Shown in pieces: positions 1 through 7,316 of a stretch of 11,297 nt of DNA. Numbering within the stretch: the first letter of the stretch is position 1; the number at the start of each line of letters is the position of its first letter. The DNA lies in the NCBI GenBank assembly GCA_012511135.1, contig JAAZGQ010000019.1, positions 1 through 11,297 on the forward strand. The letters are read 5' to 3'. The DNA is from Bacteroidales bacterium. Lineage in GTDB: Bacteria; Bacteroidota; Bacteroidia; Bacteroidales; UBA1402. A program made the position numbers and the translations under genes. The notes under the pieces are model-generated. The model worked only from the letters and a program-made list of their open reading frames with translations. It searched no databases and had not been told where the DNA came from.

Positions 1-642
1 ACTATAGTTCCCAGAGGCAAAGCTCTTGGAGCCGCCTGGTATTTACCCGAAGAAAGACAATTGACCACCAAAGAGCAAATGCTGGACGAAATGTGTTCCG
101 CTCTGGGAGGCCGGGCTGCCGAAGAATTATTTATTGGCAAAATATCTTCCGGAGCACTCAACGATCTGGAAAAGATAACCAAGCAAGCCTACGCCATGGT
201 TGCCTATTTTGGTATGAGCGATAAATTAAACAACCTCTCCTATTTTGATTCCAGTGGCAGTTCCGAATACAGTTTCTCGAAACCCTACAGCGAAAAAACT
301 GCCGAACTCATTGATAAGGAAGTAAAAGCCTTGGTGGATGAACAATACCAAAGAGCCAAAAAAATATTGAGTGAACACAAAGAGGGACATCAGCAGCTGG
401 CTAACATCCTGGTCGAACGCGAAGTCATTTTCTCTGAAGATATGGAACACATCTTTGGCAAACGTAAATGGGTCTCCAGAATGGAAGAAATGATAGAGTC
501 GCAAAAGCAGCAAAACAACAAAAACAAGTCTGAAAGCTCTTCCAGCAATAACGATACTGTTTCTGAACAGGCTGAAGAAACTGCAGATGAAGAATATTCA
601 AGCGAACCAACTGAATCAGAAAATCTCCCCGACAAGGAATAA
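1..642 (+). CDS. ftsH: ATP-dependent zinc metalloprotease FtsH, C-terminal part (5' truncated)
   Basis: This is the end of FtsH, the membrane-anchored AAA+ protease that extracts and degrades membrane and unstable cytosolic proteins. The reading frame is open from base 1, beginning TIVPRGKALGAAWYLPEE, a hallmark stretch just after the HEAGH zinc helix; the TTG at 61 is therefore internal, not a start. About 213 residues are visible. The M41 peptidase domain continues with 'ALGGRAAEEL' and 'SGALNDLEKIT'; by family knowledge the Asp of NDL (codon 163-165) is the third zinc ligand. The ATPase domain and HExxH lie outside the window. After the conserved helical end near 'FGKRKW' there is an acidic, Ser/Glu/Asn-rich low-complexity tail of about 55 residues, usual for FtsH in this phylum. 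cdsA follows 36 nt downstream on the same strand, a common order in Bacteroidota. Identification is near certain. Confidence 0.97.
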   Translation, partial: TIVPRGKALGAAWYLPEERQLTTKEQMLDEMCSALGGRAAEELFIGKISSGALNDLEKITKQAYAMVAYFGMSDKLNNLSYFDSSGSSEYSFSKPYSEKTAELIDKEVKALVDEQYQRAKKILSEHKEGHQQLANILVEREVIFSEDMEHIFGKRKWVSRMEEMIESQKQQNNKNKSESSSSNNDTVSEQAEETADEEYSSEPTESENLPDKE

Positions 643-678
643 AGAGATTCAGCCTTTTTATTCGATTAATCTATTATT

Positions 679-1509
679 ATGAAAGAGCTGTTTGCAAGAA
701 GTGTAAGTGGAATTGTTTTTGTTGCTCTGGTAGCTTTTTGCATTCTCCTTGGCTCCTATTCTTTTGCAGCACTTTTTGCTCTTATTACCGGCTTATGCCT
801 ATGGGAATTTTATACCTTAATAGAAAAACAGCCCGACATCAGGATAAATAAATTTATGGCCAGTCTGGGCGGTGTTTATTTATTTCTGGCAGCCTATTTT
901 TACTTTAGCGGTCTTTTGCCAGCCGGCATTTTTCTTCCCTGGCTGGGCATCCTTATTTATTTATCTGTCACAGAACTTTTTAAAAATGGCCTGACTAATA
1001 TGCACGCCCTGGCCTATACTTACTTTGGTCAAATTTATATTAGTCTGGCCATGGTATTGTTGGTTCGCATGGCATTTTTGCCTTCAATTCAGGACAACGG
1101 AGCCTATCATTCGGTTTTGTTGATGAGTTTTTTTATTTTTGTGTGGATCGCCGATACTTCAGCATATGTTGTCGGGACATTATTTGGTAAACACAAACTT
1201 TTTGAACGGATTTCACCAAAAAAAACCTGGGAGGGTTTCCTGGGCGAATTAATTATTACTGTTGGGGTCAGTGTACTGGCGGCTCACTGGTTTCCGGAAA
1301 TCTTCAGCCTGGGTGAATGGATGGGTTTTGCAGTTGTGATTGTTGTTTTCGGCGTATTGGGCGATTTATTTGAATCACTCATCAAAAGGACAGTGCAGGC
1401 AAAAGATTCAGGCAAGTTAATTCCGGGACACGGAGGATTGCTTGACCGACTGGACACTGTTTTATTTGCCATCCCCGCTCTAAGCCTTTATTTATTGTTA
1501 ATTCAATAG
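679..1509 (+). CDS. cdsA: Phosphatidate cytidylyltransferase (CDP-diacylglycerol synthase)
   Basis: CdsA makes CDP-diacylglycerol from phosphatidic acid and CTP at the inner membrane, the branch point to phosphatidylethanolamine and phosphatidylglycerol. The 276-residue protein has the usual family length and is strongly hydrophobic, with several membrane segments by eye. The diagnostic CDS signature is complete at about residues 233-258: S-x-I-K-R, then K-D-S-G, then I-P-G-H-G-G and L-D-R-L-D. A second family motif, 'SPKKTWEG', lies near residue 179; both belong to the metal- and CTP-binding cytoplasmic face. The start at 679 gives a plausible N terminus (MKELFARSVSG, leading into a membrane helix). 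There is no clear Shine-Dalgarno, as is common in Bacteroidota. The gene is probably co-transcribed with ftsH, since the 36-nt gap shows no obvious promoter. Confidence 0.97.
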   Translation: MKELFARSVSGIVFVALVAFCILLGSYSFAALFALITGLCLWEFYTLIEKQPDIRINKFMASLGGVYLFLAAYFYFSGLLPAGIFLPWLGILIYLSVTELFKNGLTNMHALAYTYFGQIYISLAMVLLVRMAFLPSIQDNGAYHSVLLMSFFIFVWIADTSAYVVGTLFGKHKLFERISPKKTWEGFLGELIITVGVSVLAAHWFPEIFSLGEWMGFAVVIVVFGVLGDLFESLIKRTVQAKDSGKLIPGHGGLLDRLDTVLFAIPALSLYLLLIQ

Positions 1510-1515
1510 ATCAAA

Positions 1516-1539
1516 CAAGAAGTTCGATTAAACTTTTTG
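1516..1539 (+). terminator. Possible weak hairpin terminator after cdsA
   Basis: An imperfect inverted repeat, CAAGAAGTT and AACTTTTTG around the 6-nt loop CGATTA, can form a 9-bp stem with one G-U pair. The 3' arm carries a T5 run, but no further U tract follows the stem and the stem is AT-rich. It may attenuate read-through from ftsH-cdsA into the sigma-factor gene, or it may be chance in an AT-rich gap. It overlaps the possible -33 element listed next. Confidence 0.3.
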
Positions 1540-1564
1540 ACTTAAATATGATCTGATACCATTG
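1536..1564 (+). promoter_or_regulatory. Possible Bacteroidota-type promoter for the ECF sigma gene
   Basis: A TTTG at 1536-1539 is followed after 17 nt by TACCATTG at 1557-1564, one base away from the Bacteroidota -7 consensus TAnnTTTG. Transcription would begin around 1570, giving a leader of under 20 nt before the ATG at 1588. The spacer is somewhat shorter than the usual 19-21 nt. This is a motif match only. Confidence 0.35.
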
Positions 1565-1587
1565 TGTAGCAGGAATTCTAAAAACGA

Positions 1588-2139
1588 ATGGATCAACAAA
1601 AAGAAAGCGAAATCCTCGCTTTGATCAGAAAGCCTCTAAGCCGGCAAAAAGCTTTTGGCCTGTTGGTTAGTGAAACATCCGAAAGTCTGTATTGGCAGAT
1701 TCGAAAAATGGTACTTTCTCACGACGATGCCAACGATATTTTACAAAACACATACATGAAAGCATGGAGCAATATTGAGCAATTCAGGGGAGATTCCAAA
1801 ATAACGACCTGGATGTTTCGTATTGCCATCAACGAAACCTATACCTTCCTGAACAAAGAACGGATCAAAAACCAATCCAGCTTTACCGATATGGAAGACA
1901 TTATGGTTCAAAACTTAAAGGGGGATCCCTATTTTTCGGGCGACGAAGCTGAACTCAAACTTCAACAGGCTATACTTAGTCTGCCCGATAAACAGCGACT
2001 GGTCTTCAACATGAAGTATTTTGAAGACATGAAATACGACGATATTTCTGAAATACTTGGAACCTCGGTTGGAGCTTTAAAAGCTTCGTACCATTATGCT
2101 GTCAAAAAAATTGAAGCTTTTATGACAGCTGATTTTTGA
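1588..2139 (+). CDS. ECF-type RNA polymerase sigma factor (sigma-70 family)
   Basis: A 183-residue protein with the two-domain layout of extracytoplasmic-function sigma factors. Region 2 covers about residues 28-93: the core-binding part contains 'DDANDILQNTYMKAW', and the -10 recognition helix contains 'TTWMFRIAINETYTFL'. Region 4 covers about 128-178, with 'LPDKQRLVFNMKYFEDM' and the helix-turn-helix 'YDDISEILGTSVGALKAS' for -35 recognition. There is no sigma regions 1 or 3 segment, and no extra C-terminal domain. It should direct RNA polymerase to a small regulon. The next two genes encode a single-pass membrane protein and a periplasmic protein, consistent with an envelope signal being passed to this factor. 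No zinc-type (ZAS) anti-sigma gene is adjacent. Regulon and signal cannot be read from the sequence. Confidence 0.93.
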   Translation: MDQQKESEILALIRKPLSRQKAFGLLVSETSESLYWQIRKMVLSHDDANDILQNTYMKAWSNIEQFRGDSKITTWMFRIAINETYTFLNKERIKNQSSFTDMEDIMVQNLKGDPYFSGDEAELKLQQAILSLPDKQRLVFNMKYFEDMKYDDISEILGTSVGALKASYHYAVKKIEAFMTADF

Positions 2140-2162
2140 GTAAATTTTAAACCTTATTTTAT

Positions 2163-2170
2163 TATCTTTG
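2163..2170 (+). promoter_or_regulatory. -7 promoter element upstream of the membrane-protein gene
   Basis: TATCTTTG is an exact match to the Bacteroidota primary-sigma -7 consensus TAnnTTTG, 40 nt before the ATG at 2211. The nearest upstream TTTG (2135-2138) overlaps the end of the sigma gene and leaves a 24-nt spacer, longer than typical, so the -33 half is weak. If used, it would let the two downstream genes be transcribed independently of the sigma gene. Confidence 0.42.
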
Positions 2171-2199
2171 TCTAAGAAGATGTTCTTTTCCAAAAATAC

Positions 2200-2205
2200 G
2201 GAGGT
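2200..2205 (+). promoter_or_regulatory. Strong Shine-Dalgarno GGAGGT
   Basis: GGAGGT lies 5 nt before the ATG at 2211 and is a near-perfect complement to the 16S anti-Shine-Dalgarno. Other genes in this window largely lack such a site, which is usual for Bacteroidota. It fixes the start of the 126-residue protein and suggests high or differently controlled translation of that gene. Confidence 0.6.
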
Positions 2206-2210
2206 ACTCT

Positions 2211-2591
2211 ATGACCAACAAGTTTAATTTTGACCAGCCCGGCAATAAAGATGTTTTCAAGGTTCCCGAGCAATATTTCGAAAACCTGCAATCGGAAATT
2301 CAGAACCGTATTGCAGGAGATGCTGCTCCTCTTCAAGGAAGAAGGCTCTTTATGAATCGTGTAAAGCCAGTGCTTTACATGGCTGCCGTATTTGTAGTGC
2401 TCTTGTTTTCGATACGTGCGGTGCTAAACCTGACCAATACAGACAAAAAACAATCCGTTATCAGCAAAATAGATGGTGTGGAAATGGAAGAGTTTCAGGT
2501 AAACACCATGACCGCCGAAGAGATTCTTCTGAGCTCTCTTGACGAATACAGTCTTATGTATTATTACATTAATCAGGACGAACTCGAATAA
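2211..2591 (+). CDS. Small single-pass membrane protein linked to the ECF sigma factor (possible anti-sigma-like regulator)
   Basis: A 126-residue protein of no firmly known function. The N-terminal cytoplasmic part carries 'FKVPEQYFENLQSEIQNRI' (about residues 16-34), a motif I recognise from small Bacteroidota membrane proteins encoded beside ECF sigma factors. A basic patch (KP, with R44, R45, R50) precedes one clear membrane helix at about 53-72. The remaining 50 residues, rich in Glu and Leu with 'TAEEILLSSLDEYS', should be periplasmic by the positive-inside rule and end in an acidic tail. Placement directly after the sigma gene and before a secreted protein suggests it relays an envelope signal or restrains the sigma factor. 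There is no HxxxCxxC zinc anti-sigma motif, so a classical ZAS protein is excluded. The start is supported by GGAGGT 5 nt upstream. Confidence 0.8.
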   Translation: MTNKFNFDQPGNKDVFKVPEQYFENLQSEIQNRIAGDAAPLQGRRLFMNRVKPVLYMAAVFVVLLFSIRAVLNLTNTDKKQSVISKIDGVEMEEFQVNTMTAEEILLSSLDEYSLMYYYINQDELE

Positions 2592-2615
2592 ATTCAGTCC
2601 AAAAACCCGCTTAAG

Positions 2616-3116
2616 ATGAAATCCAGCTTATTGATCGCTTTATGCGTTTTATTCAGTAGTTTAGCTTTTTCCCAGAGACCCGGCAATGGTGCTAATAGTC
2701 CCGGCCAGGAGTCCGGTCAGGAAGGAAGACAAAATCAATGGGAAGAAATGCAGCTTAAGAAAATAGCCTATTTTACCGATAAAATCGGACTGACACCCGA
2801 AGAGGCCCAATCATTCTGGCCTATAGTAAACGACATTCAATACAGAAGCTTTGCCATCAACCATGAAATGATGCGTTTAATACGTATACCCAGACAAGAG
2901 CGAGAAAAAAAAGAAATCGATTACGAAAAAATTAATACACGTATGGCGGAACTCCGCCAACAACAGGCCGATCTGGATAAAGAAAGATACATTAAACTCA
3001 AAGCTATTCTCAGTCCGGAAAAACTGTATAAATATTATTTAGCCGAAGAGGGTTTTTCAAGAGAATTACTCAGATCCTTCGATTCAGGAAGACAATCCAA
3101 CAGAGATCGTGATTAA
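2616..3116 (+). CDS. Secreted helical Spy/CpxP-like protein, probable periplasmic sensor of the ECF system
   Basis: A 166-residue protein with a clear signal peptide (MKSSLLIALCVLFSSLAFS, cleavage probably before Gln20). After a Gly/Gln/Asn-rich linker to about residue 42, the rest is charged and helical. 'IGLTPEEAQSFWPI' (from about residue 57) resembles the LTxxQ/LTPEEA repeats of CpxP/Spy-type periplasmic chaperones and Bacteroidota proteins annotated as sensors of ECF sigma factors. A second, partner-like stretch 'KAILSPEKLYKYYLAEEGF' lies near residue 128. Such proteins typically bind misfolded protein or metal and modulate envelope-stress signalling; here that role is inferred from resemblance and from the upstream sigma and membrane-protein genes, 24 nt away. 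The C terminus is an Arg/Asp/Ser-rich tail. Confidence 0.82.
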   Translation: MKSSLLIALCVLFSSLAFSQRPGNGANSPGQESGQEGRQNQWEEMQLKKIAYFTDKIGLTPEEAQSFWPIVNDIQYRSFAINHEMMRLIRIPRQEREKKEIDYEKINTRMAELRQQQADLDKERYIKLKAILSPEKLYKYYLAEEGFSRELLRSFDSGRQSNRDRD

Positions 3117-3134
3117 TTCTTACAGAAAGAAACT

Positions 3135-3149
3135 TTTTACAATGTAAAA
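3135..3149. terminator. Palindrome in the convergent spacer, possible weak bidirectional terminator
   Basis: TTTTAC-AAT-GTAAAA is a perfect 6-bp inverted repeat with a 3-nt loop, placed between the end of the secreted-protein gene (3116) and the end of the convergent GH2 gene (3168). Because the arms are T-rich on one side and A-rich on the other, either strand would give a hairpin ending in or near U residues. The stem is short and weak, so the call rests mostly on position. Confidence 0.3.
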
Positions 3150-3167
3150 TGTATATCCGTCTAATTG

Positions 3168-6100
3168 TCACTGAACATCAAGTCCTTCGAAACACAAACC
3201 ATCCATATCGGGCGAAGAAATAATGATCCGGTAATGGCCGGCATTGATAAAAGAACCGGTAGTAGTGCTGATCAGTTTCCAGCCCCTCTCATTGACCGGG
3301 AAAGTGAGCTTATCTTCTTTGAGCACTGTGCCGTCTGCAGCCACAATTTTCATGTTCACCACTTTATCTTCTTCAGAAATATTACGATAATTAAAGCGCA
3401 AGGCATACAATTGAGCCAAACCGGTTGATATGTCCCAGCTTATGCTGTTTGTTGCCTCAGCTTCAAATAGTACAGCCATTCGGTTTCTCATTAGTTCTTT
3501 TCTGTACTTGCCTTCCAGCACTGCTTCTACAGCAGGATAGGATACACCCGGCCTGACGTTATTGTCTTGGGGCAAACGATCGGTAGGAAAACGTCCAATC
3601 CGCTCCTGATCTGCCTTTTTCCAGCTCCAATCCGAAACAGGAGGAAGATAAGGCTTAATGCTCTTGTCTCGGCTGGCAATAGCGATGGCAGATAACAGAG
3701 CCTGACCGGCTTTGACCTCAGGAAACTCAATGTTTAGATACCCCCCCTGCACATCCACATTGAAGGTCTTTTTCAGAGCGACATCATGGCCTGCTTCGGA
3801 CCAGATATCCAAATCGTTCAGCAGGATTTTGCCGTTTACGGAGACATCAAAAAGACGCAATCCTGCAAAATCGCTTCCCTTGCCTGCTCCTGTACCGTGC
3901 CAGGGTTCCACGAAATACAACTCCATCCTGTACTTACCGTCTGGCAATGGAAATCGATAGGCCAACTTATGCCTGCCATAACGGAAATGACCAAATAAGG
4001 ACCAGTCGCGGCTTCCCTTTACCGGGTCGTAACTCACTCGCTGGCTGGCCTGATAGGGATTCAGGCCGTCAAAATCCTGAGCCCAGGAACGAGAAAAGCT
4101 GGTATCGTCTTTGGCCCAAACCTGGCCAAAGCTATCCACATACTCATCTCCTCCGCAATTGATACGATAAATATAATGATACGAAGATTTGCCTTTGGTT
4201 AGCGATTTGTCTTTTTTGTACAAAAGATCAAAAGAGGGAGACTTTTCCAGATTGTTCAACACGATCAGGTCTTCGGCTACGGCCTTACCTGCACGGTAAG
4301 CAACAGCCCTCAGTACATTGTAAGCTACCCGGATATTTTCAAAGGCAAAATGAGTTCCTTTAATTCCCTGATGAACTTCCGTTCCCAGATAGGCCTGTTT
4401 GCCGGCGTCGTTGTACAATTGCACCGAATCGCAATTGCTGTAGACCTGTATGGTCGCGTTGCCGGGAGCCTCAAAACGATCGGGCCAGGTGTGAGATGCA
4501 ATATATACCATGGGCTCTGTATCGGCAGACACATAATTTGAACGGTACATATAATAGGCATCCAGAGGTTCTTCCCAGGGGGTAATCAGGCCTTTGTAAT
4601 TGACCGGCCCCACCCGGTCTATCAGCCGGTAAGCTTCGTCGGGTTGACGACGTCCGGGATTATCGTGACTGTTGAATATCCATTGAAACTGTCCGCAGAC
4701 CTTATCTCTGGCTTTTTCGGCAAGGTTTATTTTCATTTCCATCAACTGACAAAAACGTTCTTCGGAATAGATGCCGTCCTGTTTAAAAGGACCCGGTTCT
4801 TCGTGCAGATCAAGGGTTCTCCAGGCTCCGTATTCCCCGTTCAGCAACTGATTGGGCAAGGCCAGCTCCTCATCGTAGCGTTCAGGATTGCCGCTGTAGG
4901 TTCCACTCCAGTTTTGTATCACGTTCCAGTCGGTACCTTCTCCGCCGTTGCAAGTGGTTACCGCACGCATATTCAGTGCTGTGGGATCCATTTCGCGGAT
5001 TATGGCCGTACATTCTTCTGCAAAATCACGGGGTAACATGCTTTCGTTTTGCAGTCCCCAAAGTACAACCGAAGGGCTGTTTCGGCGCTCTTTTACCCAT
5101 TGCCTGAGCTGGGTCTTGAAATTTTCCCTGAAAACAGGGGTGTCGTACCAGATATGAGCCGATAATTGAGTCCAGAATAAAATGCCGTGTTGGTCCCAAT
5201 ATTTCTGATAATCCAGATGATGAGGCTGGTGAGCGTCTCTGAAAGCATTAAAGCCGGCATTAAGCATTTGTTTCACACGGGATTCCACCTGTTCGGGGCT
5301 AAAAGCATGGCCTTGCCCCAAGAGATGTTCATATTCACAGGTTCCGTTCAAAAACACCGGTTTGCCGTTCAAAAAGAAACGCCCGTCATCGTCGTTGCGT
5401 TTAACCGGCCAGCTTATGGTGCGGATACCGAAAGGAGTTTCCAGCACATCGCGTTTTTTCTTTCCTTGTCTGATGCTGGTAACCAGCTTGTATAAATAGG
5501 GATTTTCGGTACTCCACAGCACCGGATCCTCTATGCCGGCTTCTTGACGAATAGTGACAGTAGCTCCCGGTGCCAGTGTAAACTCTTCTTTGAGCGCAAA
5601 GACTTTCTTGCCTTTGTGCGTATTAAAACGATTCTCTAGCAGAAGTTGCTGTTCCTGCCCGGAGTAATTCCTGATTTCGGTATCAATAAACACTTTCTTT
5701 GCCTGATCGTCGTTCCAGATATGAACACCAAAAGGCTCAATGCGGACTTCGTCCGTTACTTCAAATACGACCGGACGGTAAATGCCAAAAGGCTGCGAGC
5801 CCTCACTAAAACCCCATTCCGAAGAACAGCCCCCGCAAACGCAGGGCATATCCGAAATCATGTGTGGATGCTCCACCTTTACTTCCAGTAAATTGTCTGT
5901 CCCGTAATTCAAACAATCGCTGACATCAATTGTAAACGTAACTCTGCCTCCCAAATGACGACCCAAGTCTTTGTTATTGAGTTTTATCACAGCATAAGTA
6001 CCAACTCCTTCGAAACGAATAAAATAACTTTTGCCTTCCTGTTTTTCAGGAGCCACAAAGTGTTTGGTATACAGGGCAGAGCCATGTAGGTTGCCGTGGG

Positions 6101-6296
6101 TGAGCTGACGATAACCATAGTAATCATCCCAATTGTGGGGCAGATTCAGTTGAACGGTATCGTTAAGCACAGCATCAGGGTTAGGACTTTGAATGACAAA
6201 AGAATTCCAGTCTTCGTGAAGTTCAAAAGACTGTCTTTGAGCAGTTATAGTAGTAAAAAGACTAAGGCATAAAACAGCCAGGAGAAGTTTTTTCAT
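3168..6296 (-). CDS. Secreted multidomain glycoside hydrolase family 2 enzyme with malectin domain
   Basis: A 1042-residue exo-acting GH2 (beta-galactosidase/beta-glucuronidase superfamily). Order: signal peptide 1-19 (MKKLLLAVLCLSLFTTITA); GH2 sugar-binding domain from about 22 to 210, including a Cys-rich loop 'CVCGGCSSEWGF' near 150; immunoglobulin-like domain; TIM barrel from about 310. The acid/base is predicted as E418 in 'WGLQNES' and the nucleophile as E488 in 'NGEYGAW', both intact and 70 residues apart as usual. A DUF4982-like beta domain follows, then a malectin-type carbohydrate-binding domain at about 708-875 beginning 'YRINCGGDEYVDSFG', and a C-terminal beta-sandwich (about 935-1042, 'LFEAEATNSISW') resembling a carbohydrate-binding module. 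The start is set at 6296 because the signal peptide begins there; an upstream ATG at 6395 would overlap the previous gene and hide the signal. It ends the minus-strand operon, 7 nt after the methyltransferase. The exact sugar is unknown; beta-galactoside is a guess. Confidence 0.93.
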   Translation of the reverse strand: MKKLLLAVLCLSLFTTITAQRQSFELHEDWNSFVIQSPNPDAVLNDTVQLNLPHNWDDYYGYRQLTHGNLHGSALYTKHFVAPEKQEGKSYFIRFEGVGTYAVIKLNNKDLGRHLGGRVTFTIDVSDCLNYGTDNLLEVKVEHPHMISDMPCVCGGCSSEWGFSEGSQPFGIYRPVVFEVTDEVRIEPFGVHIWNDDQAKKVFIDTEIRNYSGQEQQLLLENRFNTHKGKKVFALKEEFTLAPGATVTIRQEAGIEDPVLWSTENPYLYKLVTSIRQGKKKRDVLETPFGIRTISWPVKRNDDDGRFFLNGKPVFLNGTCEYEHLLGQGHAFSPEQVESRVKQMLNAGFNAFRDAHQPHHLDYQKYWDQHGILFWTQLSAHIWYDTPVFRENFKTQLRQWVKERRNSPSVVLWGLQNESMLPRDFAEECTAIIREMDPTALNMRAVTTCNGGEGTDWNVIQNWSGTYSGNPERYDEELALPNQLLNGEYGAWRTLDLHEEPGPFKQDGIYSEERFCQLMEMKINLAEKARDKVCGQFQWIFNSHDNPGRRQPDEAYRLIDRVGPVNYKGLITPWEEPLDAYYMYRSNYVSADTEPMVYIASHTWPDRFEAPGNATIQVYSNCDSVQLYNDAGKQAYLGTEVHQGIKGTHFAFENIRVAYNVLRAVAYRAGKAVAEDLIVLNNLEKSPSFDLLYKKDKSLTKGKSSYHYIYRINCGGDEYVDSFGQVWAKDDTSFSRSWAQDFDGLNPYQASQRVSYDPVKGSRDWSLFGHFRYGRHKLAYRFPLPDGKYRMELYFVEPWHGTGAGKGSDFAGLRLFDVSVNGKILLNDLDIWSEAGHDVALKKTFNVDVQGGYLNIEFPEVKAGQALLSAIAIASRDKSIKPYLPPVSDWSWKKADQERIGRFPTDRLPQDNNVRPGVSYPAVEAVLEGKYRKELMRNRMAVLFEAEATNSISWDISTGLAQLYALRFNYRNISEEDKVVNMKIVAADGTVLKEDKLTFPVNERGWKLISTTTGSFINAGHYRIIISSPDMDGLCFEGLDVQ

Positions 6297-6303
6297 ATAT
6301 CGA

Positions 6304-7293
6304 TCAGCTTTGTTGGTCTGTACAGGCTTCAAAAAAGGCGGCAATATTTTCCAGAGGAGTATGCGGAGGAATATCGCAACCCGATGAGATAACAAAATTG
6401 TTGTGGCTTTTGGCTATGTCCAGCAGTTGCAGGCTACTTTCCCTGACCGTTTGAGGCTTACCCTGCTTAAATACTCCAACCGGATCGAGGTTACCCATAA
6501 CCAAAACATCTGAGGGACAAACATTCAAAACTTCTTCCATATCAATAAGATTACCAAAATGCAAGACTCTGGCCCCACTGTCAATCATAGCCTGAGTGCA
6601 TTGGCCAGTGTTTCCGCAGTTGTGCAGAATGACAGTAAAATCATCGTCTTGCACTGCCTCTACAACTTTACGAACATAATCACTGGAAAAAGCCTGACAG
6701 TCTTCGTTAGACAACAGGCCTGCAGCCGGTTCGGCCATAAAGACTCCGGCTGTCCCTATCTCTTTAAGAGCCTGACAATATCTGATTAAGAATTGCGTGC
6801 TTTTATCCAATAAGATATGAATAGTATCTGGATCCATATACAGTTCCGTCATAATTTCCGAGATGCCGAATAGTCTGCCGGCCAGCGAAAAAGGCCCGAT
6901 ACAACCTGACAACACAATCTTATCTTTGATGTTTTCTACCGCCAGCCGGTTGGCCAATAAATAGGCGGGAAATCTGCCGGCATCCAGACCGGGAATCTTT
7001 AAATTTTCCACGCTCTCTCTGTCCTGCACCAGGCGATCGGTTACAGAGGGGACTTCATCTTCGGGCATACTAATTTTGGATCCGAAGGCTTCGGCTTCGA
7101 CAGTCAGATCCATAATAACCGTGCATGCCATAGAAGGATAATGTTCCGATAAATAACGAATGGCTTCGTAATGCACTTTTCCGTCTGTTACGGCATCCCG
7201 CACATTCTTTCCTATTTTTTCTATGCCCGGATGGGTCATTATCGGTAAGGCCTTGACAGTTTTCAGCTGCAACAATTCATCTACCCAATTCAT
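6304..7293 (-). CDS. MtaA/CmuA-type (UroD superfamily) corrinoid methyltransferase, zinc motif complete
   Basis: A 329-residue cytosolic protein of the uroporphyrinogen-decarboxylase fold. True HemE makes coproporphyrinogen, but the motifs here point to the MtaA/MtbA/CmuA branch, which moves a methyl group from a methyl-corrinoid protein to a thiol such as coenzyme M, or to another C1 acceptor. The branch's zinc signature H-x-C...C is present: H224 and C226 in 'LHNCGN' and C306 in 'SSGCDIPPHTP'. Other family features are 'SGCIGPFSLAGRLFG' (about residue 130), 'MAEPAAGLLS' and 'VMGNLDP'. The start at 7293 (MNWVDELLQ) is preferred; an ATG at 7356 would overlap the symporter gene and add an unrelated hydrophobic stretch. 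Gaps are 23 nt after the symporter and 7 nt before GH2. No corrinoid-binding protein or activase is in the window, so the acceptor and methyl donor are open. Confidence 0.85.
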   Translation of the reverse strand: MNWVDELLQLKTVKALPIMTHPGIEKIGKNVRDAVTDGKVHYEAIRYLSEHYPSMACTVIMDLTVEAEAFGSKISMPEDEVPSVTDRLVQDRESVENLKIPGLDAGRFPAYLLANRLAVENIKDKIVLSGCIGPFSLAGRLFGISEIMTELYMDPDTIHILLDKSTQFLIRYCQALKEIGTAGVFMAEPAAGLLSNEDCQAFSSDYVRKVVEAVQDDDFTVILHNCGNTGQCTQAMIDSGARVLHFGNLIDMEEVLNVCPSDVLVMGNLDPVGVFKQGKPQTVRESSLQLLDIAKSHNNFVISSGCDIPPHTPLENIAAFFEACTDQQS

Positions 7294-7316
7294 ATATTCA
7301 GTCTTAAAAATTAAAA

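Noticed and set aside
226..635. Minus-strand open frames opposite ftsH
   Set aside because: Shadows of the FtsH coding region; the low-complexity tail gives Ser/Cys-rich antisense peptides without family features.
4644..5036. 130-codon plus-strand open frame antisense to GH2
   Set aside because: It lies opposite the catalytic barrel of a well-supported GH2 gene; its translation shows no recognisable domain and no promoter or ribosome site precedes it.
6297..6395. Longer start for the GH2 gene at 6395
   Set aside because: It would overlap the end of the methyltransferase gene and bury the clear signal peptide that starts at 6296.
6304..7293. Assignment as HemE (uroporphyrinogen decarboxylase of haem synthesis)
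   Set aside because: The H-x-C...C zinc motif and the catabolic operon context fit the MtaA/CmuA branch instead.
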